From Alphaproteobacteria bacterium (lineage in GTDB: Bacteria; Pseudomonadota; Alphaproteobacteria; Rickettsiales; UBA998), in NCBI GenBank assembly GCA_021730835.1, contig JAKFYP010000159.1, positions 1 to 13,789 of the forward strand: a stretch of DNA of 13,789 bases, given 5' to 3'. The position numbers were made by a program, and so were the translations under genes. Positions 13,504-13,789 of this stretch are shown here, piece after piece; within the stretch, counting starts at the first letter, position 1, and each line of letters opens with the position of its first letter. The notes below the pieces were generated by a model. The model did not search any database and was not told where the DNA came from. It was given only the letters and a program-made list of their open reading frames with translations.

Positions 13504-13789
13504 ATCCGCTGATTTTCCGGTGTTTTTTCTTCTCCCACGCGTGTGGGGCGCATGGCAGGATCGCGCAGCAGCAGGCAGGCGCTGAATCCGATCAGCCCCA
13601 GCACCAGTATATAAAAAGACGGGATCAGGGCGGGATGGCGCTGCACGACGCTGCTCAACCCGAAAAAACCGAGCACCAGACCGGTCGCGCCGACACAGGC
13701 TCCCAGCACATATTTCCACTGGCCGCGCCGGTTATACTGCCCGCGCAGCAGCATTGCGGCGGCGAACATCGCAAGGCCAAGCGTGCAGG
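13500..13789 (-). CDS. membrane protein, partial (5' end outside window)
   Basis: The reading frame is open to the right edge, so residues before CTLGLAMFAAAM are missing; an in-frame ATG at 13769 is probably internal. The visible part has a hydrophobic start (LGLAMFAAAMLL), a basic loop (RGQYNRRGQWK), and two clear membrane helices (YVLGACVGATGLVLGFFGL and FYILVLGLIGFSACLLL), then a polar C-terminus. I cannot name the family. It is convergent with grxD. Confidence 0.7.
   Translation of the reverse strand, partial: CTLGLAMFAAAMLLRGQYNRRGQWKYVLGACVGATGLVLGFFGLSSVVQRHPALIPSFYILVLGLIGFSACLLLRDPAMRPTRVGEEKTPENQRI

Overview
The window looks like a chromosomal segment of an alphaproteobacterium. 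This is inferred from the hfq-hflX pair, a short FtsY, a stand-alone prephenate dehydrogenase, a CGFS glutaredoxin and many small palindromic intergenic repeats. No taxon-specific marker is present, so the assignment is only moderately sure. Housekeeping genes are GC-rich. At least two stretches are AT-richer and look acquired: the restriction-modification cassette at about 4.9-7.4 kb and the segment at about 12.1-13.1 kb.

Layout. 1-65 holds one copy of a dispersed repeat. 194-1291 is tyrA (+), converging on and overlapping hflX (-), which follows hfq (-) in an operon. 3005-4344 (+) carries two adjacent genes for unrecognised Gly-rich membrane proteins; they share motifs at similar relative places and appear to be diverged paralogues, behind a promoter with a repeated TTGTCATC element. 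4454-4885 (+) is an exported OB-fold protein. 4969-7354 (-) is a Type II restriction-modification pair (endonuclease then cytosine-5 methyltransferase, overlapping by 8 bp), flanked by an imperfect direct repeat. ftsY (-) and recR (+) are divergent with only 49 bp between starts. 9105-9358 is a hairpin-rich intergenic mosaic bounded by inverted, diverged copies of the repeat seen at position 1. Next come tRNA-Gln(TTG), a scrap of a tyrosine-recombinase gene directly at its 3' end, and a 731-residue RTX protein with a strong terminator.

12.1-13.16 kb is a scrambled accessory stretch. It holds a 5'-half tRNA copy, then the complete tRNA(CAT), a 48-bp tandem duplication covering the end of a possible 46-residue ORF, an unrecognised 147-residue ORF and an (AATC)6 tract. 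grxD (+) follows, and its stop codon overlaps that of a membrane protein gene (-) that runs off the window.

How the genes relate. hfq/hflX form an RNA-regulation and ribosome-rescue unit. The endonuclease and methyltransferase form a defence unit. The RTX protein has no Type I secretion genes beside it, so its exporter must lie elsewhere. The tRNA-Gln/integrase scar and the partial tRNA duplication suggest the 9.4-12.4 kb segment has been a site of integration and decay. The items with most claim to being undescribed are the paralogous membrane pair, the peptide-like dispersed repeat, and the 12.1-13.1 kb stretch.
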